From positions 1 to 45,098 of the forward strand of contig DATGEL010000055.1 in assembly GCA_035310145.1 (NCBI GenBank): a DNA stretch of 45,098 bases, in the 5' to 3' direction. The translations under genes were made by a program, and so were the position numbers. Every line of letters starts with the position of its first letter. Within the stretch, counting starts at the first letter, position 1. Of this stretch, positions 22,465 through 29,636 are shown piece after piece. This DNA comes from Dehalococcoidia bacterium. Its GTDB lineage: Bacteria; Chloroflexota; Dehalococcoidia; CAUJGQ01. Under the pieces are notes generated by a model, which did not search any database, was not told the origin of the DNA, and saw only the letters and a program-made list of their open reading frames with translations.

Positions 22465-24675
22465 TTAGTCCGCCGCGGCCAGCTCCAGGCGCTCCTCGGC
22501 GTCCGCCGCCAGCGCCGCGCTGCCCTCGACCGAGATCTTCGGCAGCCAGCCCAGCCAGGACGGCATCCACCAGTTGTAGTTGCCCAGCAGCTGCATCGCC
22601 GCCGGCACGAGGATCGAGCGGATGATCGTCGCGTCCATGAACACGGCCACCGCCAGCCCGAAGCCCATCTGCTGCAGGCTCACCTGGCTGCTGCGGCTGA
22701 AGGCCGCAAACAGCGCCACCATGATGATCGCCGCGCTGGTGATCATGCCGGCCGTAGACTGCACGCCCTCGCGCACCGCCAGCGTGTTGTCGCCGGTGCG
22801 GTCGTACTCTTCCTTCACGCGGCTGAGCAGGAAGACGTGGTAGTCCATGCTCAGGCCAAAGAGAATGCTGAAGAGGAAGAGCGGCAGCCAGAACTCGACC
22901 TGGCTCGTGCGCTGGAAGCCGAGCTGGCTCGCCAGGAAGCCCTTCTGGAAGACCGCCACGATCAGCCCGTAGGCCGCGCCGACCGAGAGCAGGTTCATCA
23001 GGATCGCCTTGGCCGGGATCACCACGCTGCGGAAGACCATCAGCAGCAGCAGGAAGCTGAGACCGAGCACGAAGGTGAAGACCACCGGCACGGCCGAGTC
23101 GGTCTGGTTCTTCACATCGAAGAAGCCTGGCAGGTTGCCCGTCACGTAGGCCCTGGCGCCGCTGCCGTGGAAGGCCGAGTCCGTGTCGCTGCGCAGCTCG
23201 TTGACGAGCTGCCGCGAGGCGTTGCCGGTATCCACCGTGCTCGTCGAGACCTCGATCAGCGCCGTGCGGCCGGCCTGGTCGTTCTGCACGCCCAGCCACT
23301 GGAAGGACGGGTTCTGTCCCACCGTCTGCTGCAAGGACGTGATCGCGCTCTGCGTCGCCGCGCTCTTCACGTCGCCGTCGACCACGATGCGGATCGGGTC
23401 GTTGATGCCGGCGGAGAAGTCGCGCTCCAGCGCCTTGATGCCCTGGTAGGAATCGGTGTTGTGCGGCAGCGACTCCACGCCGTTGGAGCCGAGGTTGATC
23501 TGCGTCAGCGGCAGCGCCGCGGCGCCGAGCAGCGCCACGCTGCCGACCAGGAAGACCACCGGGCGGCGCTGCACGGCGTGCGTCACCATGCCCCAGAAGC
23601 GCTGGCCGAAGGCGGCCTTGCCCAGATACGGGATGCGCAGGGCATTGATCTTGCGGCCGAACAGGCTCAGCAGCGCCGGCAGCAGCGTCAGGCTGGCGGC
23701 CACCGCAACCAGCACGACGACCATGGCGCCGATGCCGATGCTGACGAAGATGTTGTTGCGCACGAAGAGCATGCCGGCCAGCGCCAGCAGCACCGTGATG
23801 CCGGAGAAGAAGACGGCGCGGCCGGAGCTGTCACTGGCGATCGCCAGCGCCTCGGCCGGCGTGCGGCCGCGCTTCAGCTCCTCGCGGTAGCGCCCGATGA
23901 TGAACAGCGAGTAGTCGATGCCGACCGCCAGGCCGATCATCGAGATGATATTGGTGACGAAGAAGCTGAGCGCGAACACCTTGCCGATCAGCGCCACGAT
24001 GCCCAGCGCCCCGCCGATCGCGGCGAAGCCGAGCAACAGCGGCACGCCCGCCGCCACGACGGTGCCGAAGGCGAGCAGCATCACGATCAGCGCGATCGGC
24101 AGACCGAACGTCTCGGCGCTGGAGAGATCTTTCTCCGAGAGCTTGTTCTGCTCATGCGCGGTCGAGGCGGGGCCGGTGAGGTGCAGCTCGTAGCCCGCGG
24201 GGTGCTGCGCACCCTTCACCGCGTCGACCACGGCCCCCACGTCCTTCTCGGCCGTCTTCTCATCGTTGGAGAGCGTCACGGCCGTCAGCGCGGCGTGGCG
24301 GTCGGCGGAGACCATGCTCGGGCTCTGCGTATCCAGATAGGTCTGGACGCTCTGCACGCCCTTGAGGCCGCGGAGCTGGCCCGCCAGGCCCGTCACCTGG
24401 CTTTGGAAGGCGGGAGAATCGACCGTGTCCGTGTTGCTGCGGACCACCAGCTCTTCGACGAAGGGCCGGGCGCCGAAGCGGTTGTCGATCAGGTCCTTGC
24501 CGACCCGCGAGTCAGAATGGCTGAGGTCGCGGAAGTCGGTGGTCAGGGTCGAGCCAAGGCCGGTTGAAAGTACACCGGCCGTCACCAGCAGCACCAGCCA
24601 GGCGCCGAGCACATACCACTTGTGCCGGAAGCTGAAGCTGGCGATGCGACTGGTGAAAGAGCGCTGCGATTGCAT
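22465..24675 (-). CDS. MMPL/RND-family transporter
   Basis: ATG at 24675 with GGAGGAAT upstream; 736 aa, the usual length for two-domain MMPL proteins. The protein has 12 membrane helices: one at 18-38, an external domain (about 45-195), helices near 200-370, a second external domain (about 415-555) and helices near 560-690. Typical RND/MMPL features include AVGIDYSLFIIGRYREELKRG (about 250-270), with the proton-relay Asp-Tyr, and the matching FGLSMDYHVFLLSRVKEEYDR (about 610-630). These proteins export lipids or hydrophobic drugs in mycobacteria and relatives. Substrate unknown. It is monocistronic with its own terminator and a CRP-like site upstream. Confidence 0.9.
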   Translation of the reverse strand: MQSQRSFTSRIASFSFRHKWYVLGAWLVLLVTAGVLSTGLGSTLTTDFRDLSHSDSRVGKDLIDNRFGARPFVEELVVRSNTDTVDSPAFQSQVTGLAGQLRGLKGVQSVQTYLDTQSPSMVSADRHAALTAVTLSNDEKTAEKDVGAVVDAVKGAQHPAGYELHLTGPASTAHEQNKLSEKDLSSAETFGLPIALIVMLLAFGTVVAAGVPLLLGFAAIGGALGIVALIGKVFALSFFVTNIISMIGLAVGIDYSLFIIGRYREELKRGRTPAEALAIASDSSGRAVFFSGITVLLALAGMLFVRNNIFVSIGIGAMVVVLVAVAASLTLLPALLSLFGRKINALRIPYLGKAAFGQRFWGMVTHAVQRRPVVFLVGSVALLGAAALPLTQINLGSNGVESLPHNTDSYQGIKALERDFSAGINDPIRIVVDGDVKSAATQSAITSLQQTVGQNPSFQWLGVQNDQAGRTALIEVSTSTVDTGNASRQLVNELRSDTDSAFHGSGARAYVTGNLPGFFDVKNQTDSAVPVVFTFVLGLSFLLLLMVFRSVVIPAKAILMNLLSVGAAYGLIVAVFQKGFLASQLGFQRTSQVEFWLPLFLFSILFGLSMDYHVFLLSRVKEEYDRTGDNTLAVREGVQSTAGMITSAAIIMVALFAAFSRSSQVSLQQMGFGLAVAVFMDATIIRSILVPAAMQLLGNYNWWMPSWLGWLPKISVEGSAALAADAEERLELAAAD

Positions 24676-24706
24676 CGCTGATTCCTCCTGGAGCGGTCGG
24701 TGCCAA

Positions 24707-24722
24707 TGTGACCTCGCTCACA
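24707..24722. promoter_or_regulatory. CRP/FNR-type palindrome upstream of the MMPL gene
   Basis: TGTGA-N6-TCACA, a perfect match to the core CRP half-sites with standard spacing, 32 bp upstream of the mmpL start codon. That position overlaps or borders the probable promoter. The regulator is not encoded in the window. Confidence 0.55.
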
Positions 24723-24784
24723 AGCACCAGTGTCGCAGCGGGGGCATGGGGGAGAGACCGTGCCACGGTTGCGAGCGCGCACCC

Positions 24785-25000
24785 GCAGATGGTCCGCCTA
24801 CCGACCGGTACCAGCGTACGGGTTGCACGTGCCCCCACGGCCGGTTTCGCGGCCGGTTCGGCGCACACCGAAGCGAGCCGATGGCCGCAGTTCCGGCAGC
24901 ACGTACCAGCATGGCGCTGAAGGCGTGGGGCCGCGGCGGCGACTAGCGCCCCTGCAGGCCCGGGCGGCCGGCGTGGTGCACGCGGTCCTCGGCCCGCGCC
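24785..25000. repeat. Direct repeat, copy A (left of vapBC)
   Basis: About 216 bp that are highly similar to 25872-26083. Both begin GCAGATGGTCCGCC and share ACCGGTACCAGCGTACGGGTTG and later GAAGGCGTGGGGCCGCGGCGG. The right part of copy A still encodes on the minus strand AEDRVHHAGRPGLQGR and a stop, i.e. the last residues of the DUF2231 protein. Copy A is therefore a detached duplicate of that gene's tail and downstream region. The rest of 24676-25077 has no gene. Confidence 0.85.
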
Positions 25001-25077
25001 GGACGTGGGCCGGCGGGACGCGATCGAGCGGCTCGTGCTGGCCTGCCCTTCGCTGTCAACCTCCCCACCGGCGAGCG

Positions 25078-25485
25078 CTACGGCTGCGCCACGCGTGGCA
25101 GCGGCAGCAGGGTCGAGCCGGATATGAGCATGGGAAAGTCGCGGACGTTGCCGGTCACCACCATCGCCCCGTGTTCCCGAGCGGTCGCGGCGATGAGGGC
25201 ATCGGTCATCGCCAGGGCAATGCCTTGTCGCGCAAACGTATAGCGCCACAGGCCCGCCTGGCGCGCGGCGTTACGTGAGGTCGGCAGGTAGATCAGGGAG
25301 TCCAGGAGCTGCTCACCCGCCGGCCGGTCCTGGGGATGCAGGCCGGAGCTGACCTCGCCCACGACTACACCGGTCGTGGCCAGGGTGTGCCCTGTGGCCC
25401 CGAGGCTCAGGATGAAGGCGACGGAGCTGGCGACCCCCTTGAGGTAGTCGATGATGCTGTCGGTATCAAGCACCTGATAGGTCAT
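25078..25485 (-). CDS. vapC: PIN-domain toxin of a VapBC-type module
   Basis: 135 aa, standard for VapC. Acidic residues of the PIN nuclease site are visible: Asp7 (VLDTDSIIDYLKG), Glu44 (VVGEVSSGL), Asp95 (AMTDALIAATA) and Asp116 (TGNVRDFPML), plus Asn113. VapC toxins cut specific RNAs such as initiator tRNA or 23S rRNA; the target here is unknown. The start overlaps the antitoxin stop by four bases (ATGA), so translation is coupled. The module sits exactly between two direct repeats, which suggests it arrived by recombination. Confidence 0.92.
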   Translation of the reverse strand: MTYQVLDTDSIIDYLKGVASSVAFILSLGATGHTLATTGVVVGEVSSGLHPQDRPAGEQLLDSLIYLPTSRNAARQAGLWRYTFARQGIALAMTDALIAATAREHGAMVVTGNVRDFPMLISGSTLLPLPRVAQP

Positions 25486-25769
25486 GCGCGGGAGCTGCCG
25501 CGCAGCTTCTCGCCGGTGTGCGCATCAGCGGCACGGCGCAGGTCATGCACCCACTGCGAGGTCTTTTCCGGCGTGGCCCACTCGGGGTAGTCGGCAGCAG
25601 CCAGCGCCCCGGCGGTGGCGGCCAGCGCTTCCTTCTGCCGTTCGCGCGCGAGCTTCTCGCGCAGAGCCTCGGTCACAAATTCGCTGCGCTTGCGCTTGCC
25701 CGCGACCCGGTCGATCGCCTCGACCAGGTCGCGCGGAACATGCACATGCGTGCGCATGGTTTCTTTCAT
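25482..25769 (-). CDS. vapB: Ribbon-helix-helix antitoxin of the VapBC-type module
   Basis: The start is ambiguous among four in-frame ATGs (25790, 25772, 25769, 25757); 25769 gives 95 aa. The N-terminal MRTHVHVPRDLVEAIDRVAG followed by KRKRSEFVTEALREKL is a typical RHH/CopG fold: a beta strand with TxVxVP, then two helices. The C-terminal half (YPEWATPEKTSQWVHDLRRAAD) should fold on the toxin groove. The RHH dimer usually represses its own promoter; a promoter and palindromes lie just upstream (25793-25839). Confidence 0.85.
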   Translation of the reverse strand: MKETMRTHVHVPRDLVEAIDRVAGKRKRSEFVTEALREKLARERQKEALAATAGALAAADYPEWATPEKTSQWVHDLRRAADAHTGEKLRGSSRA

Positions 25770-25792
25770 CATCGACTCGATTCCATTCATAG

Positions 25793-25839
25793 ACGTACAA
25801 TACGTGAGCACTATATCACACAGGTGTGTGCCGAGCCAA
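25793..25839 (-). promoter_or_regulatory. vapBC promoter with candidate operators
   Basis: On the minus strand TTGGCT (25834-25839), an 18-bp spacer and TATAGT (25810-25815) form a promoter with an extended -10 (TGATATAGT). Two palindromes flank the -10: CACAC-AG-GTGTG (25817-25828) between -35 and -10, and ACGTA-CAA-TACGT (25793-25805) at the transcript start. Either could be the antitoxin operator. Confidence 0.55.
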
Positions 25840-25871
25840 GTGACAGCAATGCCGGCTTGTGGAACCGCAAG

Positions 25872-26083
25872 GCAGATGGTCCGCCGCCGACCGGTACCAG
25901 CGTACGGGTTGCGCTTGCCCCCACGGCCGGTTTCGCGGCCGGTTCGGCGCGCACAGAGCCGGCCCGCCGGCCGCAGTTCCGGCAGCACGGACCAGCATGC
26001 CGCTGAAGGCGTGGGGCCGCGGCGGTCAGCGCCCCTGCAGGCCCGGGCGGCCGGCGTGGTGCACGCGGTCTTCGGCCTGCGCC
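25872..26083. repeat. Direct repeat, copy B (right of vapBC)
   Basis: About 212 bp matching copy A at 24785-25000 with scattered substitutions and small indels. Copy B includes the last 58 bp of the intact DUF2231 gene, so this is the parental copy. The divergence suggests the duplication is not recent. Confidence 0.85.
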
Positions 26084-26538
26084 AGTTCGGCGTCGTCGGG
26101 CACCATCGCCAGGTGATGGCGGTAGACCAGCTCGCCACCCAGCCAGCCGCTCAGCGCCAGCAGCCCCGTGCCCACCGCCTGCAGGACGATCACCGCGGCC
26201 TGCTTGCCGCCGCTGGTGGCGCCGGCGTTCAGCATCAGCGCCCAGGCGATGATGTACAGCACCACCACGCTCAGGTTCAGCGCCATGTGCGTGATCGCCA
26301 TCGTCTGCGCGTCGCTGCCGCGCGCCAGCGTGAAGAAGTCGCCGAAGCCGGGCAGCGCCGCCACCAGGGCGATGATCCAGGCGGCGAAGCTGGTCCAGAA
26401 GGCGATGTCGTACCAGCTGCGGCCGCCGCCGGCGGCATGCACGATCGACGCGATCAGCGCCCAGATAAACAGCCCGATCGGCAAGGAAACCAGAGCCGGA
26501 TGCAGCGGATGCCCGGCGATCGCGAACTTGCTGCGCAT
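26026..26538 (-). CDS. DUF2231-family membrane protein
   Basis: ATG at 26538 preceded by GAGGGAAAAC; 170 aa. The N-terminal AIAGHPLHPALVSLPIGLFIWALIAS is the hallmark of DUF2231 ('GHPlHP...lP'). Four membrane helices are expected (about 15-38, 50-72, 85-108 and 118-142). The cytoplasmic tail is acidic and ends AEDRVHHAGRPGLQGR. Family function is unknown; it is often found near oxidoreductases or haem proteins. A copy of its 3' end exists 1.1 kb downstream (copy A). Confidence 0.85.
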   Translation of the reverse strand: MRSKFAIAGHPLHPALVSLPIGLFIWALIASIVHAAGGGRSWYDIAFWTSFAAWIIALVAALPGFGDFFTLARGSDAQTMAITHMALNLSVVVLYIIAWALMLNAGATSGGKQAAVIVLQAVGTGLLALSGWLGGELVYRHHLAMVPDDAELAQAEDRVHHAGRPGLQGR

Positions 26539-26690
26539 GTTTTCCCTCGCATTCCATGGCCCGTAGGGGCGCGGCTCGCGGGGTACGGTTGGGACAAGTG
26601 TACGCCCGTGCATCGGCGCTGCAAATGCCTCGCCACGGGTTCCACTGGCCGGCGAACGTGGCCCCGAGCGGTATGGGCACGCCGTGCGGG

Positions 26691-26720
26691 CAGTGTTAAG
26701 CGGTGTTAAGCAGTGTTAAA
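26691..26720. repeat. Three tandem decamers upstream of the DUF72 gene
   Basis: CAGTGTTAAG, CGGTGTTAAG, CAGTGTTAAA. The last copy runs into TAAAAT (26717-26722), a plausible -10 exactly one helical step before the ATG at 26729, so the transcript could be leaderless. Confidence 0.75.
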
Positions 26721-26728
26721 ATGAACAT

Positions 26729-27724
26729 ATGAGCGAAAACGGACGGCACGACACGCTGGGGCGCATCCGTATCGGCACGGCCTCGTGGACGGACAAGAGC
26801 CTGATCGAGTGCGGCCGCTTCTATCCGCCGGAGGCGAAGACGGCCGAGGCGCGGCTGCAGTTCTACGCCAGCCAGTTTCCGATCGTGGAGGTCGATTCTT
26901 CCTACTACGCCATGCCCGCCGAGCACACGGCCGGCCTCTGGGTGGAGCGCACGCCGGACGGCTTCGTCTTCGACATCAAGGCCTACGCGCTCTTCACCCA
27001 GCACCCGACGCCGCCGCGCTCGCTGCCGAAGGATCTGCGCGAGGCGCTGCCCGACGAGCTGGGCGCGAAGCGCAACCTCTACTACCGCGACCTGCCGGCG
27101 AGCCTGCAAGACGAGCTCTGGCGCCGTTTCGCCGCGGCGCTGCTGCCGCTCGACAGCGCCGGCAAGCTGGGCGTGGTGCTCTTCCAGTTCCCCAAGTGGT
27201 TCCTGCCCGGCCGCGAAAGCCGTGCCTACCTCGCCGCCCTGCGCGAGCGGCTGCCGCAGTACACGCCCGCCGTCGAGTTCCGCAACCCGCTCTGGCTGGA
27301 CGCGGAGCACACGCCGGGCACCCTGGCGCTGCTGCGCGAGCACGGCTATCCCTTCGTCTGCGTGGATGAGCCGCAGGGCACGCCGGCCAGCGTGCCGCCG
27401 ATCGTGGCGGCCACGGCCGAGACGGCGGTGGTGCGCTTTCACGGCCGCAACGCCGCCACCTGGGCGGCGCGCGACGTGGGCGTCTCGGCGAAGTACGACT
27501 ACCAGTACACGGACGCCGAGCTGCAGGGCTGGCTGCCAGGCATCGAGCAACTGGCCGAGCAATCGAGCGATGTGCATGTGCTGATGAACAACTGCGTGGA
27601 AGACAAGGGCATCCGCAACGCGCAGGACCTGGCCCGCCTGCTGCGCGAGGCGCCGGACGTGGCGCCCGCCGTGGCGCCGCCGCGGGGCGAGGGCCAGCCG
27701 GCGCCGCAGCCCCGCCTGCTCTGA
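26729..27724 (+). CDS. DUF72-family protein
   Basis: 331 aa; no ribosome binding site before the ATG, consistent with a leaderless mRNA. The family signature is clear: IRIGTASWTDKSLIECGRFYPP at the start, then ASQFPIVEVDSSYYAMP (about 49-65), FDIKAYALFTQHPTPP, GVVLFQFPKWF, TPAVEFRNPLWL, and VHVLMNNCVEDKGIRNAQDL near the C-terminus. DUF72 (YecE-like) proteins form a TIM barrel. Their biochemical function is not firmly established, although the fold resembles endonuclease IV-like enzymes. The Pro-rich tail (VAPAVAPPRGEGQPAPQPR) is outside the domain. Confidence 0.9.
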   Translation: MSENGRHDTLGRIRIGTASWTDKSLIECGRFYPPEAKTAEARLQFYASQFPIVEVDSSYYAMPAEHTAGLWVERTPDGFVFDIKAYALFTQHPTPPRSLPKDLREALPDELGAKRNLYYRDLPASLQDELWRRFAAALLPLDSAGKLGVVLFQFPKWFLPGRESRAYLAALRERLPQYTPAVEFRNPLWLDAEHTPGTLALLREHGYPFVCVDEPQGTPASVPPIVAATAETAVVRFHGRNAATWAARDVGVSAKYDYQYTDAELQGWLPGIEQLAEQSSDVHVLMNNCVEDKGIRNAQDLARLLREAPDVAPAVAPPRGEGQPAPQPRLL

Positions 27725-27827
27725 AGCCGCCGCCATGCGACGTGCGACAACGGCGGGCAGAAGCGGGCCGCGCCATGGCCACCGCCCGCAAGCGCCGCGG
27801 TGCACGCATCTGTCCGGCGGCCCGATC

Positions 27828-27989
27828 GTGTTGCCCGACCTGATCGAGCTGGCGATCGGCGCCGGCGCGCGGCCGCGGCGCCAGGATTGGCGGGCCGCTG
27901 TCGTCGATTTGCGCGACGCGTTCGTGCAGGCATTCGTTGAGAAATACGGAAGGTCGGACCTCAGACGCGGTTGGGCGAGCGGCCGGTGA
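27828..27989 (+). CDS. Possible small protein, uncertain
   Basis: GTG start, 53 aa: VLPDLIELAIGAGARPRRQDW, then RAAVVDLRDAFVQAFVEKYG and a basic tail. Composition is protein-like (amphipathic helices, GC-rich third positions), but the ribosome binding site is poor and no family is recognised. It overlaps the 3' end of the small membrane protein gene on the other strand by 29 bp. It may be a remnant. The preceding 100 bp after the DUF72 gene hold nothing clear. Confidence 0.25.
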   Translation: MLPDLIELAIGAGARPRRQDWRAAVVDLRDAFVQAFVEKYGRSDLRRGWASGR

Positions 27990-28068
27990 TCACGAGCAGG
28001 ACCACGATCAGCGAGATCACGCCGGCGATGCCGAGCGCGATCAGAAACACGGCCAGCCCTTCGTCCAC
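27961..28068 (-). CDS. Very small membrane protein (35 aa)
   Basis: GTG start with GGGGAG five bases upstream. The protein begins VDEGLAVFLIALGIAGVISL, continues with IVVLLVI, and ends TGRSPNRV. It is almost entirely one membrane helix, with an acidic N-terminus and a basic C-terminus. It follows the zinc-ribbon membrane protein by 45 bp on the same strand, so they may share a transcript. No family recognised; such peptides often act as membrane-complex subunits. Confidence 0.6.
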   Translation of the reverse strand: MDEGLAVFLIALGIAGVISLIVVLLVITGRSPNRV

Positions 28069-28112
28069 GCCACTCCCCTGCCGTCCGCACGGTTGCCGCG
28101 GCGCCGCGCCGA

Positions 28113-28592
28113 TTAGACCTCGGGCGCCACGCCGTTGCGCCGGTCCTCAAGATAGCGCAGCCAGTAGTTGTCGCGCACACGCCGGCCCCAGTTGTAGCCC
28201 AGCGTGCCGCCCACGTTGTAGCCGAGCAGGTTGGCGAAGTACCAGCCCGCTGCTAGCAGCACCAGCAGCGCGATGATGCGCCAGTTGCCGATCAGGAAGA
28301 AGTAGATCACGCCCGACAGCACCACGGCCAGGAACAGGCCGAGGAAGGCGAAGGTGTTGACGAGGATCCCCTCGCGCCGCCGCTTCGCCAGATAGAGCCG
28401 CAGCACGTAGATCGGCACCTTGCTGACCGATGCGATCTCGCTCACGGCGCGGCGGCAGTGGCGGCAGACCGTTTCGCCATCGGGCAAGCGGCCGTAGCAG
28501 TAGCCGCAGAAGCGCCCCAGGTTGGGCGCCTGCTGCAGGCCCAGCTCCTCCATCTGCGGCTGCAGCTCGTCCAGGTAGGCCGTCTCGTCCAT
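28113..28592 (-). CDS. Zinc-ribbon membrane protein of unknown function
   Basis: 159 aa from the ATG at 28592 (a GTG at 28610 is an alternative; neither has a good ribosome binding site). Cys29-x2-Cys32 and Cys43-x2-Cys46 form a zinc ribbon (FCGYCYGRLPDGETVCRHC). Two membrane helices follow (about 79-100 and 103-125), and the C-terminal part is aromatic and Arg-rich (GYNWGRRVRDNYWLRYLEDRR). The gene is divergent from the fluoride riboswitch-crcB unit. Function unknown. Confidence 0.72.
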   Translation of the reverse strand: MDETAYLDELQPQMEELGLQQAPNLGRFCGYCYGRLPDGETVCRHCRRAVSEIASVSKVPIYVLRLYLAKRRREGILVNTFAFLGLFLAVVLSGVIYFFLIGNWRIIALLVLLAAGWYFANLLGYNVGGTLGYNWGRRVRDNYWLRYLEDRRNGVAPEV

Positions 28593-28690
28593 CGCGGTCG
28601 CCGTGCTCACGGCGGGATCGTAGCACCGGCGCGACGGCGGGGCCAGCAGCGCGGCCAACTGGCGCCAGGCGCGCCGCGCTGCTACGGTGA

Positions 28691-28758
28691 GGACGGGCGA
28701 TGAGGCTCGCCCGCCGGCCGCGCCGGCGAACCGCCCACGGGGCTGATAGCCTCTACCG
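28691..28758 (+). promoter_or_regulatory. Fluoride (crcB motif) riboswitch
   Basis: The sequence reads GGGCGATGAGGCTCGCCC, a variable GC-rich stem, AACCGCCC, GGGGCTGATAGCCTCTACC. This matches the fluoride aptamer: P1 with the GGCGATG bulge, the AACCGCC pseudoknot strand, and CUGAU-x-GCCUCUAC closing P1/P3. It is very close to the Thermotoga petrophila aptamer as I recall it. It lies 75 bp upstream of crcB, the usual target. In known cases fluoride binding turns expression on. Confidence 0.95.
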
Positions 28759-28833
28759 AATTCCTCATCGCGCTTGCGCGCGGTGTCTGGATCCCGGTAG
28801 GGGCGTTCGCTTGCGCTCCGGAAAGCAGGTGCG

Positions 28834-29211
28834 GTGAAGCTGCTGTTCGTACTGGCCGGCGGTGCGCTCGGCTCCGGCGCCCGCTACCTGGCCTCGACCT
28901 GGGCGGCCGATCGGTTCGGCGCCGCGTTTCCCTGGGGCACCCTCGGCGTCAACATCGTGGGCTGTTTCTGCATCGGCCTGCTTGCCACGCTGGCCGACGA
29001 AGCGGGCGCGATCGGGCCGAACGGCCGCGTCTTTCTCGTCGTCGGCGTGCTTGGCGGTTTCACGACGTTTTCCAGCTTTTCGCTCGATGCGCTGCGGCTG
29101 ACGGAGCATCATGAGACCGAGCGGGCGATCGCCTACCTGCTGGCGAGCGTGGGCGTCGGCCTCGCGGCGGCGCTGCTGGGCATCGCCCTGGCGCGCCTGC
29201 TCAGCCGTTAG
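28834..29211 (+). CDS. crcB: Fluoride channel CrcB/Fluc
   Basis: GTG start (AAGCAGG upstream); 125 aa, normal length. Four membrane helices. Motifs are GGALGSGARYLAST (about 6-19), GVNIVGCFCIGLLATL (about 36-51) with the channel-lining Asn, and the Phe-box GVLGGFTTFSSFSLDAL (about 72-88), which forms the fluoride path. It works as a dual-topology dimer that lets fluoride leave the cell. Single-gene Fluc normally homodimerises, and no second crcB is present here. Expression is evidently controlled by the riboswitch upstream; a DUF190 gene follows 26 bp later. Confidence 0.95.
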   Translation: MKLLFVLAGGALGSGARYLASTWAADRFGAAFPWGTLGVNIVGCFCIGLLATLADEAGAIGPNGRVFLVVGVLGGFTTFSSFSLDALRLTEHHETERAIAYLLASVGVGLAAALLGIALARLLSR

Positions 29212-29237
29212 GCCGGGCCGCGATGCGGGAGGCGACG

Positions 29238-29573
29238 ATGGATACGCCGTTGCAGGGCGTGCTGCTGCGCATCTTCGTGGGCGAATCGGACACCTGGCAC
29301 GGCAAGAGCCTGCACTCGGCGCTGGTGGAGGCGGCGAGGCGGCAGGGACTGGCCGGCGCCACCGTGCTGCGCGGCGTGGAAGGCTTCGGCGCGCACAGCC
29401 GCATCCACACCGCACGGCTGGTGGATATCGCTCCCGACCTGCCGATGGTGATCGAGATCGTGGACGAGGAGGCGAAGATCCAGGCCTTTTTGCCCACCGT
29501 GCACGACCTGGTGCAGGAAGGGCTGGTGACGTTGGAGCGCGTCAACGTGATCGTCTACCGCTCGCTCCGGTAG
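29238..29573 (+). CDS. DUF190-family protein, crcB partner
   Basis: The second of two in-frame ATGs is chosen because GGGAGG lies 5 nt before it; 111 aa. It begins MDTPLQGVLLRIFVGESDTW. Further on come KSLHSALVEAARRQGLAGATVLRGVEGFG (typical of DUF190: a PII-like ferredoxin fold) and VIEIVDEEAKIQAFLPTVHDLV. DUF190 genes are commonly next to crcB. The fold suggests a trimeric small-molecule or anion sensor, but the function is not established. Sharing the riboswitch leader makes a role in fluoride response likely. Confidence 0.88.
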   Translation: MDTPLQGVLLRIFVGESDTWHGKSLHSALVEAARRQGLAGATVLRGVEGFGAHSRIHTARLVDIAPDLPMVIEIVDEEAKIQAFLPTVHDLVQEGLVTLERVNVIVYRSLR

Positions 29574-29636
29574 CCGCGCCGCGCCCCACCTTCCGCGACG
29601 CGGGCTCGCGCATCGTCCTGCCGTCGCACACCGCCG

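Noticed and set aside
22837-24567. Long plus-strand frame opposite the MMPL transporter
   Set aside because: Arg/Asp/His/Gln-rich antisense of membrane helices; no start signals.
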